Source: Candidatus Nanopelagicales bacterium
Lineage (GTDB): Bacteria; Actinomycetota; Actinomycetes; S36-B12; CAIYMF01
Direction of reading: 5' to 3'
Length of the DNA: 42,693 nt
NCBI GenBank assembly: GCA_025351185.1
Contig: JANXWJ010000243.1
Coordinates: forward strand, 1-42,693
Below the pieces are notes generated by a model, which saw only the letters and a program-made list of their open reading frames with translations, was not told the origin of the DNA and did not search any database. Of this stretch, positions 7,246 through 15,671 are shown one piece after another. Within the stretch, counting starts at the first letter, position 1; the number at the start of each line of letters is the position of its first letter. The position numbers and the translations under genes were made by a program.

Positions 7246-9389
7246 GCTGCTGACTCCTCCTGGATCTTCTTGGCCACCTGCGGGGGCATCGGCTCGTGGC
7301 CGGAGTAGGCGCGGGTGAAGGTCGCTGTGCCGTGCGAGAGGCTGCGGATCTCGACGGCATAGCGCGTCAGCTCGAGCTGCGGCACGTCGGCGACGATCTG
7401 GGTGCGACCGGTGCCGATGGGTTCGCTTCCCGACACGCGGCCACGGCGGCTCGAGAGGTCGCTCATGACGGCGCCGACGTACTCGTCGGCGACGTGCACG
7501 TGGATCCGGTCGACCGGCTCGAGCAGCGACACGGACGCGGCTGCTGCCGCCTCCTTGAGCGCGAGGCTCCCGGCCTGCTGGAAGGCCATGTCGGAGGAGT
7601 CGACCGAGTGTGCCTTGCCGTCGACGAGCGTGACCCGGATGTCGATGACCGGGTAGCCGGCCGCCACACCCCGCTCCATCTGGGCGCGCACACCCTTCTC
7701 GACGCTCGGGATGAAGTTGCGGGGTACGGAGCCGCCCACGACCTTGTCGACGAACTCGAAGCCCGATCCTGACGGCAGCGGCTCGACCTCGATGTCGCAG
7801 ACGGCGAACTGGCCGTGCCCGCCGGACTGCTTGACCAGGCGGCCGTGGCCCTTGCTCGACGATGCGAACGTCTCGCGCAGGGACACCCGCAACGGCACGG
7901 AGTCGACCCCGACGCCGTAGCGGTTGCGCAGCCGGTCGAGCAACACGTCGACGTGCGCCTCTCCCATGCACCAGAGCACGAGCTGATTGGTCTCGGGGTT
8001 GCGCTCGAGGCGCATGGTCGGGTCCTCGGCCACCAGGCGCCCGAGGCTCGACGCCAGCTTGTCGTCATCGGCCTTGGAGTGCGCCACGATCGCGACAGGC
8101 AGCAACGGGTCGGGCATGATCCACGGCTCGACGAGAAGCGGACTCTCTTTGTCCGACAGCGTGTCTCCGGTCTCGGCGCGCGTGAGCTTCGCAACTGCCA
8201 CCAGGTCACCGGCGACGGCGTGCGCCACCGAGCGCTGGGTCTTGCCCAGCGGAGACGACAGGGTGCCCACGCGCTCGTCGATGTCGTGGTCCTCGTGCCC
8301 TCGGTCTGGTGCGAAGTGACCCGACACGTGCACGGTCTGGTCGGGGCGCAGCGTGCCGCTGAACACTCGGACGAGGGACACGCGACCGACGTAGGGGTCG
8401 GTGGTGGTCTTGACGACCTCCGCGCACAGCGGGCCGTCGACGTCGCACGCGAGCGGTTCGCGGGGCTCGCCGTCGGGCGAGGTGATCGCGGGCAGCGGGT
8501 GCTCGAGCGGCGACGGGAAGCCCCGCACGATGACCTCAAGAAGCTCGACCGTGCCGTAGCCGATCGGCGTCAGCGCCGACGCGACGACGGGGTAGAAGCT
8601 GCCACGTGCCACGGCGGTCTCGAGGTCGGCGATCAGGGTGTCGACGTCGAGGTCCTCGCCGTCGAGATAGCGGTCCATGAGGGTCTCGTCCTCGCTCTCG
8701 CCGATGATTCCCTCGATCAGCGAGCCACGTGCCTCCTCGATGAGCGGCACGTGTTGCGAGTCGGGCTCGCGCGTGACGCGCTCGCCACCGGAGTAGTCCG
8801 AGACCTGCTGGGAGAGCAGCCCGATGAGGCCGCCCACAGAGCCGTCATCGTTGTGCATCGGGAGATAGAGCGGCAGCACACCTTCACCGAAGACACGCTG
8901 GCAGATCGCCACCACGTCGGCGAAGTCCGAGCGCTCCTTGTCGAGCTTGGTGACCACCACCGCACGCGGCATGGCGACCGCGGCGCACTCCTCCCAGAGC
9001 AGCTGGGTCGAGGCATCGACCCCGTCGGCGGCGGAGATGACGAAGAGTGCGGCGTCAGCGGCGCGCAGGCCAGCACGAAGGTCACCCACGAAGTCGGCAT
9101 ATCCAGGCGTGTCGATGAGATTGATCTTGACCCCGTCGACCTCGATCGGCGCGAGGGCGAGGCCCACCGAGCGCTGCTGCCGGAGCTCGGCCTCGTCGAA
9201 GTCCGACACCGTGGTGCCGTCCTCGACGCGTCCGGGGCGGGGCAGGGTGCCAGCCGCCACGAGGAGCTGCTCCACGAGAGTCGTCTTGCCAGAACCGGAC
9301 GGGCCGACCAGCACGACGTTGCGGATCCTGTCGGGTCGGTCGGCCACGGGTGCTCTGCCCGCAACTCCTGAACTGTTCTTGTCTGCCAT
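7239..9389 (-). CDS. Elongation factor G-like GTPase EF-G2
   Basis: A 716-residue translational GTPase of the actinobacterial EF-G2 group, paralogous to fusA; its precise role is not established, and it is not the TetM-type resistance determinant. The G domain has the P-loop GPSGSGKTT (29-37), G3 DTPGYADF (93-100) and G4 in the form TKLD (147-150) in place of the usual NKxD. Domains II-V follow, with the typical EF-G C-terminal pattern MSDLSSRRGRV. The start at 9389 has GGAGG eight bases upstream; a much longer open frame upstream has no ribosome site and runs across pgsA. It is transcribed divergently from pgsA with about 110 bp between them. The housekeeping EF-G gene is not in this window. 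Confidence 0.92.
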   Translation of the reverse strand: MADKNSSGVAGRAPVADRPDRIRNVVLVGPSGSGKTTLVEQLLVAAGTLPRPGRVEDGTTVSDFDEAELRQQRSVGLALAPIEVDGVKINLIDTPGYADFVGDLRAGLRAADAALFVISAADGVDASTQLLWEECAAVAMPRAVVVTKLDKERSDFADVVAICQRVFGEGVLPLYLPMHNDDGSVGGLIGLLSQQVSDYSGGERVTREPDSQHVPLIEEARGSLIEGIIGESEDETLMDRYLDGEDLDVDTLIADLETAVARGSFYPVVASALTPIGYGTVELLEVIVRGFPSPLEHPLPAITSPDGEPREPLACDVDGPLCAEVVKTTTDPYVGRVSLVRVFSGTLRPDQTVHVSGHFAPDRGHEDHDIDERVGTLSSPLGKTQRSVAHAVAGDLVAVAKLTRAETGDTLSDKESPLLVEPWIMPDPLLPVAIVAHSKADDDKLASSLGRLVAEDPTMRLERNPETNQLVLWCMGEAHVDVLLDRLRNRYGVGVDSVPLRVSLRETFASSSKGHGRLVKQSGGHGQFAVCDIEVEPLPSGSGFEFVDKVVGGSVPRNFIPSVEKGVRAQMERGVAAGYPVIDIRVTLVDGKAHSVDSSDMAFQQAGSLALKEAAAAASVSLLEPVDRIHVHVADEYVGAVMSDLSSRRGRVSGSEPIGTGRTQIVADVPQLELTRYAVEIRSLSHGTATFTRAYSGHEPMPPQVAKKIQEESAAR

Positions 9390-9484
9390 GTCGATCGCCT
9401 CCGCGTCGTTGCCGATGGACCGTGCCACCCACCTTTCTCCTGCGGATCGCGCGAGGCAACTGCTTCGCATGTGACGTACGCCGT

Positions 9485-9490
9485 TAGTCT
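9485..9490 (+). promoter_or_regulatory. Putative -10 element for pgsA (near-leaderless)
   Basis: TAGTCT ends 10 bases before the pgsA ATG at 9501. With the usual six to seven bases from -10 to the transcription start, the mRNA would begin about four bases before the start codon. No Shine-Dalgarno sequence precedes this ATG, which supports near-leaderless initiation. Confidence 0.5.
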
Positions 9491-9500
9491 CGTCACCGTC

Positions 9501-10130
9501 ATGCTCAACAACGCTGCTGCCCGACGTGTCATGGCCGTCGTCATCGATCCCGTGGCCCGTGGTCTGCTCGCGCTCCGGGTCTCCCCCGACGCCGTCACCA
9601 TCGTGGGCACGCTGGGGACCTCGGTCGCCGCCCTGTGGTTCTTCTCCCGGGAGCAGTGGACCCTCGGAGTCGTCGTCATCGCCCTCTTCGTGTTCAGCGA
9701 CCTGCTCGACGGCACGATGGCGCGGATGTCGGGGCGGTCCGGACCGTGGGGCGCCTTCCTCGACTCCACCCTCGACCGGGTCGCCGACGGCGCGATGTTC
9801 GGTGGCGTCGTCCTCGGCTTCGCCCACGCCGGCGATCTCAGGACCTCGGGTGCCGCGCTCGCGTGCCTCGTGGGTGGGGCCGTCGTGTCCTATGCGAAGG
9901 CACGTGCCGAGAGCATCGGCGTCGAGTGCAACGTCGGCATCGCCGAGCGGGCCGAGCGCCTCATCATCGCCGGAGCGGCGGCGCTGCTCTACGGCCTCGG
10001 GGTGCCCTTCATCCTGCCGGTGGCCTTGTGGGCGCTGGCCGCGCTCACCTGGTTCACGGTGGGTCAGCGGGTGCTCCACGTGCGCCATCAGCTCAGCGCC
10101 GGCAACCAGGTCGTGGAGGAGCAGGCGTGA
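9501..10130 (+). CDS. pgsA: CDP-alcohol phosphatidyltransferase (phosphatidylinositol phosphate synthase)
   Basis: A 209-residue integral membrane enzyme of the CDP-alcohol phosphotransferase family. The signature D67xxD70G71xxA74R75-x8-G84xxxD88xxxD92 is complete, so it should be active and bind two metal ions. Hydrophobic segments around it fit six membrane helices. The name pgsA follows the mycobacterial gene in this place (Rv2612c), which makes phosphatidylinositol phosphate from CDP-diacylglycerol and inositol phosphate. Linkage to patA and pimA supports that activity over PG-phosphate synthesis. ATG 9501 is chosen because the -10 element lies within the longer open frame. The stop overlaps the next start by 4 nt (GTGA). 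Confidence 0.92.
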   Translation: MLNNAAARRVMAVVIDPVARGLLALRVSPDAVTIVGTLGTSVAALWFFSREQWTLGVVVIALFVFSDLLDGTMARMSGRSGPWGAFLDSTLDRVADGAMFGGVVLGFAHAGDLRTSGAALACLVGGAVVSYAKARAESIGVECNVGIAERAERLIIAGAAALLYGLGVPFILPVALWALAALTWFTVGQRVLHVRHQLSAGNQVVEEQA

Positions 10131-11041
10131 GCAGCGTCAACGACACCCTGGTCGCCTGGGCCTACGGCGCCGGGTGGGCGACCGTCAAGCGGATGCCGGA
10201 GAAGCTGGCCTACTCCACCTTCGAGCGCATCGCCGACACGTTGTGGTCGCGTCGGGGCAGCGACGTGCTGCGCCTCGAGGGCAACATCCGCCACGTCATC
10301 GGCCCCGACGCGACAGAGGCAGAGCTCCGGGTGCTGTCCCGGGCGGGCATGCGGTCCTACTTCCGCTACTGGTGCGACGCGTTCCGGCTTCCGGGCTGGA
10401 GCCACGAGCGCATCGTCGACACCATCCGCATCGTCGACAACCACGTGCTCGCCGACGCTCTCGCCGCAGGCAACGGAGTCGTGATCGCGCTGCCGCACAT
10501 GGGCAACTGGGACCACGCGGGCGCCTGGGCGACGCTCGTGCACTCACCGGTCGTGACCGTCGCCGAGCGGCTCAAGCCCGAGGACCTCTACGAGAAGTTC
10601 ATGGCCTTTCGCACCGGCCTCGGGATGGACGTCATCCCGCTCACCGGTGGCGACCCGCCCTTCCCCTACCTCGTCCAGAAGCTCCGCGAAGGCGGGCTGG
10701 TCTGCCTGCTCGGCGACCGCGACATCAGCAACTCCGGTGTCCCTGTGCAGTTCTTCGGCGCCAAGGCGAAGTTCCCCGCCGGGCCCGCCGCGCTCGCCGT
10801 CGACTCCGGTGCCGTCCTGCTCACTGCGTCGCTGTGGTGGGAGGACGATCACAACTGGGTGAAGTTCCACACCCCGGTCGAGGTGCCGCAGGAGGGCGAG
10901 CGATCCCGCCGCATCTTCCGTACGACGCAGCTCGTGGCCGACCAGTTCGCCGAGGGCATCGCCGCGCACCCGGCGCACTGGCACATGCTGCAGCGGCTCT
11001 GGGTCGCCGATCTCGACCCGCGCAAGGCTCCGGCACAGTGA
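10127..11041 (+). CDS. patA: Phosphatidylinositol mannoside acyltransferase
   Basis: A 304-residue membrane-associated lysophospholipid acyltransferase-fold enzyme (LpxL/HtrB-like superfamily). The catalytic HxxxxD motif is H124-M-G-N-W-D129. In mycobacteria the gene between pgsA and pimA (Rv2611c) adds an acyl chain to the mannose of PIM1/PIM2 on the cytoplasmic face of the membrane. The GTG start overlaps the pgsA stop by 4 nt, implying translational coupling, and pimA follows after 25 nt. Function is assigned from family plus operon position. Confidence 0.92.
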   Translation: MSSVNDTLVAWAYGAGWATVKRMPEKLAYSTFERIADTLWSRRGSDVLRLEGNIRHVIGPDATEAELRVLSRAGMRSYFRYWCDAFRLPGWSHERIVDTIRIVDNHVLADALAAGNGVVIALPHMGNWDHAGAWATLVHSPVVTVAERLKPEDLYEKFMAFRTGLGMDVIPLTGGDPPFPYLVQKLREGGLVCLLGDRDISNSGVPVQFFGAKAKFPAGPAALAVDSGAVLLTASLWWEDDHNWVKFHTPVEVPQEGERSRRIFRTTQLVADQFAEGIAAHPAHWHMLQRLWVADLDPRKAPAQ

Positions 11042-11066
11042 GCGCCCATGGCGGGGAGAGACGTCG

Positions 11067-12248
11067 GTGAGGGTCGGACTCGTCTGTCCCTACGACTGGT
11101 CGACGCCGGGAGGTGTGCGCACCCACGTCAACGATCTCGCGGTGGCGTTGCAGCGGCTCGGCCACGAGGTCAGCGTCCTCGCACCGTGCGCTGACGAGAC
11201 CGATCTGCCGGACTACGTCGTATCTGCCGGTGGCGCAGTGTCGTTGTCCTACAACGGGTCCAAGGCCAAGGTAGCCTTCGGTCCCGCGACGGTGCGACGG
11301 GTACGTCGGTGGTTGCGCACCGGCGACTTCGATGTCCTCCACGTGCACGAGCCGGTGTCGCCCAGTGTCTCGATCCTGTCGTGCTGGTCGGCGAAGGGTC
11401 CCATCGTGGCCACCTGGCACTCGTCGATGGAGCGCTCGCGCGCGCTGTCGGCGATGTATCCGATCGCCCAGACGGCGCTCGAGAAGGTGTCCGGCCGGAT
11501 CGCCGTGAGCGAGGCCGCCAGACAGACCCTCGTGGAGCACATGGGCGGCGACGCGGTGCTCATCCCCAACGGCGTCGACTGCTCTGCCTACGGTCACTCG
11601 GAGCCGTTGCCCGGGTGGCCGGGCGAGGGCGGGTCGCTGTTCTTCGTGGGTCGCATCGACGAACCGCGCAAGGGGCTCAGCGTGCTGCTCGAGGCACTGC
11701 CGGAGATCGCCCGCGCGCACCCGGGCGTGCGCCTGCTCGTCGCCGGCCCGGGCGACGTCGAGGAGTTTCGGGCGCGCCTCACACCGGGGATCGTTGATCG
11801 GGTGGAGTTCCTCGGGCTGGTCTCCGACGAGGTCAAGGCGCAGGCGTTCGTCTCTGCCGACATCTACGTCGCGCCCAACACCGGCGGTGAGAGCTTCGGG
11901 ATCGTCCTGCTGGAGGCGATGTCGAGCGGCACCGCGGTGCTCGCGAGCGACCTCGACGCCTTCCGTCGGGTGACCGACGAGGGTCGGGCGGGCGCGTCGT
12001 TCGCCAACGAGGACCCGGCCGACCTCGCGCGCAGTGCTATCGCGCTGCTGAGTGATCCGATCGAGCGTCAACGCCTGCGCGACGCGGGATTGCGACGATC
12101 ACGCGAGTTCGACTGGGTCACGGTGGCGCAACGCGTGGTCGAGGTCTACGACGCCGTCACGGTGACGGGGGAGAAGGTCACCGAGGACTTCCGCGGTCAG
12201 GTCATCGGGCGGCTGTCGTCGCGGGCAGGCTGGGTGGACCAGTCGTGA
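11067..12248 (+). CDS. pimA: GDP-mannose-dependent phosphatidylinositol mannosyltransferase
   Basis: A 393-residue GT-B glycosyltransferase of family GT4 that starts PIM synthesis by adding mannose to phosphatidylinositol at the inner leaflet. The N-terminal Rossmann domain begins MRVGLVCPYDWSTPGGVRTHV, where the Gly-rich loop and the His match PimA. The C-terminal donor domain contains FVGRIDEPRKG and the nucleotide-sugar motif ESFGIVLLEAM with the EX7E pair. GTG 11067 has GGGGAGAG about ten bases upstream. It is third in the pgsA-patA-pimA operon, the same order as Rv2612c-Rv2610c, and overlaps the next gene by 4 nt. Confidence 0.94.
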   Translation: MRVGLVCPYDWSTPGGVRTHVNDLAVALQRLGHEVSVLAPCADETDLPDYVVSAGGAVSLSYNGSKAKVAFGPATVRRVRRWLRTGDFDVLHVHEPVSPSVSILSCWSAKGPIVATWHSSMERSRALSAMYPIAQTALEKVSGRIAVSEAARQTLVEHMGGDAVLIPNGVDCSAYGHSEPLPGWPGEGGSLFFVGRIDEPRKGLSVLLEALPEIARAHPGVRLLVAGPGDVEEFRARLTPGIVDRVEFLGLVSDEVKAQAFVSADIYVAPNTGGESFGIVLLEAMSSGTAVLASDLDAFRRVTDEGRAGASFANEDPADLARSAIALLSDPIERQRLRDAGLRRSREFDWVTVAQRVVEVYDAVTVTGEKVTEDFRGQVIGRLSSRAGWVDQS

Positions 12249-12811
12249 CGACGCTCACCGAGGTGCTGCTCGCCGCTATCGTGCTCGGTGCGATCGCGGT
12301 CTATCTCTCGTCGATGGCCGGTCGGCTCGACCGGCTCCACCACCGGATCGAGACGACGCACGCCGGCCTCGACGCCCAGCTCCTGCGCCGCGTCGCCGCG
12401 GCTCAGGACCTCTCGGCCTCGGGGCTCCTCGACCCGGCGTCGTCGCTGCTGCTGTCGGCGTCGGCTCAGGAGGCCCTGACCGCCGACCCCGATGACGACA
12501 CGGCGCGGCTCCTCGCCGAGAGCGAGCTGACGCGCACTCTCGGCGCCGTCTTCAGCGGGCGCGACGACGTCGATGCGGTCCTCGAGGCCGCCGGGCCCGA
12601 CGATGCCGTGGCCGCGCAGATGATCGGGGAGCTCGCCGTGGCGTGCCGCCGCGTCGAGCTGGCGCGCCGGTTCCACAACGATGTCGTGCGGAGCTGTCTT
12701 CAGCTGCGTCGCAAGCGCGTGGTGCGATGGTTCCGGCTCGCCGGCTACACCGCGCTACCAGCGACGGCCGACTTCGACGACACCGTCCCGGCGGGGCTCG
12801 CCGGCCGGTGA
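12245..12811 (+). CDS. Small LemA-like membrane protein
   Basis: A 188-residue protein with one N-terminal membrane helix (about residues 5-24, VLLAAIVLGAIAVYLSSMAG) followed by a long helical domain. The C-terminal stretch ELARRFHNDVVRSCLQLRRK, then WFRLAGY, resembles the end of LemA proteins (consensus ARRxYNDxV). LemA function is unknown. The N-terminal LemA hallmarks are weak, so this is a tentative family call. Its GTG overlaps the pimA stop by 4 nt, so it is the last gene of the PIM operon and may help organise envelope enzymes; that is inference. Confidence 0.7.
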   Translation: MTTLTEVLLAAIVLGAIAVYLSSMAGRLDRLHHRIETTHAGLDAQLLRRVAAAQDLSASGLLDPASSLLLSASAQEALTADPDDDTARLLAESELTRTLGAVFSGRDDVDAVLEAAGPDDAVAAQMIGELAVACRRVELARRFHNDVVRSCLQLRRKRVVRWFRLAGYTALPATADFDDTVPAGLAGR

Positions 12812-12823
12812 CGGCGTGGGACG

Positions 12824-12829
12824 TATCCT
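12824..12829 (+). promoter_or_regulatory. Putative -10 element for the DUF3048 lipoprotein gene
   Basis: TATCCT lies just after the end of the upstream operon and about 48 bases before the chosen start. The same hexamer precedes pdxS. No clear -35. Confidence 0.4.
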
Positions 12830-12876
12830 CCTGGGGCGGCTCCATCGGGGGAGCCCTTGGGAAAGGCGTGGACATC

Positions 12877-13965
12877 GTGCGAGGCGTGCGGCGAGCTCCC
12901 ATCTCCGCGGCGGGCCTGGTGGCTGCCGCCGTTGCGTCCTTGGCGCTGACGGCCTGCAGCTCGTCGACAGCAGGTTCGGCGGTCTCGACCGCGGCCAGCG
13001 TCGCGACGGGTTCCACGACCGCCGTAGCGTCAACGTCGCCGTCGCCGTCGCCGTCGGTCGCACCGTCCAACGGCACGGGGATCCCGGCCGACGCGTCGCC
13101 GTTCTCCGGACGCGCTGGGGGAGCGGGCAAGAGGGTCCTGGTCGTGAAGTTCGACAACACGACCTTCGCCCAGCCGCACAGCGGTCTCAAGGACGCTGAC
13201 ATCGTCTACGTCGAAGAGGTGGAGTACGGCCTCACCCGGATCGCAGCGGTGTTCTCGACCATGCTGCCGAAGGTGGTCGGTCCCGTACGCAGCGCTCGCA
13301 TCTCCGACATCGACCTGCTCGCGCAGTTCGGCAAGCCGGCGTTCGCCTACTCCGGGAGCCAGCACCTCCTGCGCCCTGTCATCGCGCGGGCATCGCTCTA
13401 CGACGTGTCCGGTGACACCGGGCCGCGCGGCTATTTCCGTGACTCGAGCCGCAAGGCTCCCTACAACTTCATGGGCAAGCCGGCGCTGCTCCTCGACCGG
13501 GCACCCCGGGCATCGGTGGCGCAGGACATCGGGTTCGTGTTCTCCACCACGACGCCCGCCGGTGGCAAGGTCGTCAAGGTGGCGACGGCGCCCTACCCCG
13601 CGTCGCAGGCGCAGTTCGTGTGGAACCCTTCGGCCGCGTATTTCGACGTACGCCTCAACGGCAAGCCGGCACGCGCCAGCGAAGGTGGCACCCAGCACGC
13701 GACCACGGTCGTCCTGCAGTACGTCCGGCAGACCGACTCCGGCTACCACGACAAGTTCAGCGGCCACACACCCAAGCTCGACACGGTCGGAACGGGCAAG
13801 GGCTGGGTCCTGCGTGACGGCAAGGCATTTGCCGTGACCTGGTCACGGCGCTCCGCCACCGGTGGAACCACGTTCACCGGTGCTGACGGCCAGGTCGTGA
13901 CCTTCGCGCCTGGTCAGGTCTGGGTCGCGCTCATCAACAACAGGTCCAAGGCCACCTTGGCCTAG
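12877..13965 (+). CDS. DUF3048-domain lipoprotein (YerB-like)
   Basis: A 362-residue predicted lipoprotein. From GTG 12877 the product has a basic N-terminus (MRGVRRAP), a hydrophobic core and the lipobox LTAC with acceptor Cys27, followed by a Ser/Pro/Thr-rich linker (about 30-75) that would span the cell wall. The remainder matches DUF3048 (YerB) proteins, extracytoplasmic with no known activity; KFDNTTFAQPHSGLKDADIV, then GPVRSARISDIDLLAQFG are typical. GTG 12868 is a possible start but has no spaced ribosome site, whereas AAGG lies ten bases before 12877. A longer open frame runs back into the previous gene and is rejected because it buries the signal peptide. Confidence 0.85.
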   Translation: MRGVRRAPISAAGLVAAAVASLALTACSSSTAGSAVSTAASVATGSTTAVASTSPSPSPSVAPSNGTGIPADASPFSGRAGGAGKRVLVVKFDNTTFAQPHSGLKDADIVYVEEVEYGLTRIAAVFSTMLPKVVGPVRSARISDIDLLAQFGKPAFAYSGSQHLLRPVIARASLYDVSGDTGPRGYFRDSSRKAPYNFMGKPALLLDRAPRASVAQDIGFVFSTTTPAGGKVVKVATAPYPASQAQFVWNPSAAYFDVRLNGKPARASEGGTQHATTVVLQYVRQTDSGYHDKFSGHTPKLDTVGTGKGWVLRDGKAFAVTWSRRSATGGTTFTGADGQVVTFAPGQVWVALINNRSKATLA

Positions 13966-14003
13966 CGACGAGCGGCCGATCCCTGGATCGTCCGACAGGC
14001 CGT

Positions 14004-14020
14004 CCCGGCCAGCAGCCGGG
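14004..14020 (+). terminator. Weak hairpin terminator candidate after DUF3048 gene
   Basis: A 6-bp perfect G+C stem (CCCGGC / GCCGGG) with loop CAGCA lies 38 bases after the stop codon and before the pdxS promoter. No T-tract follows. Confidence 0.3.
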
Positions 14021-14065
14021 CAGGCACGCTCCCGACCGTCGTAGGGCGGGTTGGGGTGAGACCGG

Positions 14066-14071
14066 TATCCT
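14066..14071 (+). promoter_or_regulatory. Putative -10 element for pdxS
   Basis: TATCCT preceded by CCGG, 56 bases upstream of the pdxS start. It has the same form as the element before the DUF3048 gene. No -35 hexamer is evident. I do not see a PdxR-type operator. Confidence 0.45.
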
Positions 14072-14127
14072 GATCGGTGTCGGCGCTAGCCGCCGAGCAC
14101 CCACTCCTCCGACTCATGAGGTCCTCG

Positions 14128-15066
14128 ATGTCCGACCAGTCCGAGCTCAGCGCCACCGGCAACGGCACAACCGACTCCGACCGCCCCGAGGTAGGCACTG
14201 CGCGCGTGAAGCGCGGCATGGCCGAGATGCTCAAGGGCGGGGTGATCATGGACGTCGTCAACGCCGAGCAGGCCAAGATCGCCGAGGACGCCGGCGCGGT
14301 CGCCGTCATGGCGCTCGAGCGGGTCCCGGCTGACATCCGCGCCGAGGGCGGCGTGTCACGCATGAGCGACCCCGACATGATCGACGAGATCATCGCGACA
14401 GTGTCGATCCCCGTGATGGCCAAGGCGCGCATCGGTCACTTCGTCGAGGCCCAGGTGCTGCAGTCGCTCGGTGTCGACTACATCGACGAGTCCGAGGTGC
14501 TGACCCCGGCCGACTACGCCAACCACATCGACAAGTGGCCCTTCACCATCCCCTTCGTCTGCGGTGCGACCAACCTCGGCGAGGCGCTGCGTCGCATCAC
14601 CGAGGGTGCAGCGATGATCCGCTCCAAGGGCGAGGCCGGCACCGGCGACGTATCCAACGCCACCAAGCACATGCGCACCATCCGGGCAGAGCTCAACCGG
14701 CTCTCGTCGATGGCCCCTGACGAGCTCTACGTCGCGGCCAAGGAGCTTCAGGCTCCCTACGACCTCGTCGTCGAGGTCGCCCGCCTCGGACACCTGCCGG
14801 TCGTCCTCTTCACTGCTGGTGGCATCGCCACCCCGGCCGACGCGGCGATGATGATGCAGCTCGGCGCCGACGGTGTCTTCGTCGGATCCGGCATCTTCAA
14901 GTCGGGCAACCCGCAGCAGCGGGCCGACGCGATCGTCCAGGCGACGCTGCACTACGACGACGCCTCGATCGTCGCGAAGGTCAGCCGCGGACTCGGTGAG
15001 GCCATGGTCGGCATCAACGTCGCCGACATCCCCGTCCACCACCGCCTCGAAGACCGCGGCTGGTGA
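14128..15066 (+). CDS. pdxS: Pyridoxal 5'-phosphate synthase, lyase subunit
   Basis: A 312-residue TIM-barrel synthase that builds PLP from ribose 5-phosphate, glyceraldehyde 3-phosphate and ammonia channelled from PdxT. Conserved elements are GGVIMDVVN with Asp42, the Schiff-base Lys99 in [22 protein letters not shown] and the phosphate-binding [11 protein letters not shown]. The first 25 residues are a variable polar tail. ATG 14128 has GAGG six bases upstream; ATG 14116 is a weaker alternative. The stop overlaps the pdxT start by 4 nt, in keeping with the fixed 12:12 complex of the two subunits. The neighbourhood matches Rv2606c-Rv2604c. Confidence 0.96.
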   Translation: MSDQSELSATGNGTTDSDRPEVGTARVKRGMAEMLKGGVIMDVVNAEQAKIAEDAGAVAVMALERVPADIRAEGGVSRMSDPDMIDEIIATVSIPVMAKARIGHFVEAQVLQSLGVDYIDESEVLTPADYANHIDKWPFTIPFVCGATNLGEALRRITEGAAMIRSKGEAGTGDVSNATKHMRTIRAELNRLSSMAPDELYVAAKELQAPYDLVVEVARLGHLPVVLFTAGGIATPADAAMMMQLGADGVFVGSGIFKSGNPQQRADAIVQATLHYDDASIVAKVSRGLGEAMVGINVADIPVHHRLEDRGW

Positions 15067-15671
15067 CCGGGGCCCCGCTCGTCGGGGTCCTCGCGCTGCA
15101 GGGTGACGTCCGCGAGCACCAGCACGCCCTCGAGGCCTGCGGTGCCCTGACCCGTCGCGTCCGCACGATCGCCGAGCTCGACGGCATCGACGCGCTCGTG
15201 ATCCCGGGCGGGGAGTCGACGACCATGAGCAAGCTGGCCGTCCGGTGGGGGCTCCTCGAGCCGCTGCGCGTGCTCGTCCGATCAGGGCTCCCGGCGTACG
15301 GCTCCTGCGCCGGCATGATCATGCTCGCGGACCGGATCGAAGGTGGCCGCGCCGACCAGGAGACGATCGGCGGCCTGGATGTCACCGTGCGCCGCAACGC
15401 TTTCGGCCGTCAGGTCGACAGCTTCGAGGGCGATCTCTCCATGCCCGTCCTGGGCGACGCACCCGTGCACGCGGTCTTCATCCGCGCTCCGTGGGTCGAG
15501 ACGGTGGGGGAGGAGGTCGAGGTCCTGGGGACCGTCGCCACCGGCCCGGCCGCAGGTAGGATCGTCGCAGTGCGGCAGGGTGATCTGATCGCGACGTCCT
15601 TCCACCCGGAACTCACCGGGGACACGCGTGTTCACGAGTACTTCGTCGAGATGGTGAGAGGGAAGGCATGA
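15063..15671 (+). CDS. pdxT: Pyridoxal 5'-phosphate synthase, glutaminase subunit
   Basis: A 202-residue class I glutamine amidotransferase that hydrolyses glutamine and passes ammonia to PdxS. The triad is visible: nucleophile Cys82 in SCAGM, His181 and Glu183 in FHPEL, plus the oxyanion GGEST loop at 49-53. GTG 15063 overlaps the pdxS stop (GTGA), and the pdxT stop overlaps the yebC start (ATGA), so the three genes are translationally linked. Confidence 0.95.
   Translation: MTGAPLVGVLALQGDVREHQHALEACGALTRRVRTIAELDGIDALVIPGGESTTMSKLAVRWGLLEPLRVLVRSGLPAYGSCAGMIMLADRIEGGRADQETIGGLDVTVRRNAFGRQVDSFEGDLSMPVLGDAPVHAVFIRAPWVETVGEEVEVLGTVATGPAAGRIVAVRQGDLIATSFHPELTGDTRVHEYFVEMVRGKA

Noticed and set aside
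7815-9371. Long plus-strand open frame opposite EF-G2
   Set aside because: It is the antisense of the EF-G2 gene. High GC content suppresses stop codons and creates such frames; the peptide is His/Arg/Gly/Val-rich with no domain.
15556-15561. Internal promoter for yebC (TAGGAT)
   Set aside because: It lies inside pdxT coding sequence, and the 4-nt overlap of pdxT and yebC already explains expression. A single hexamer is not enough.
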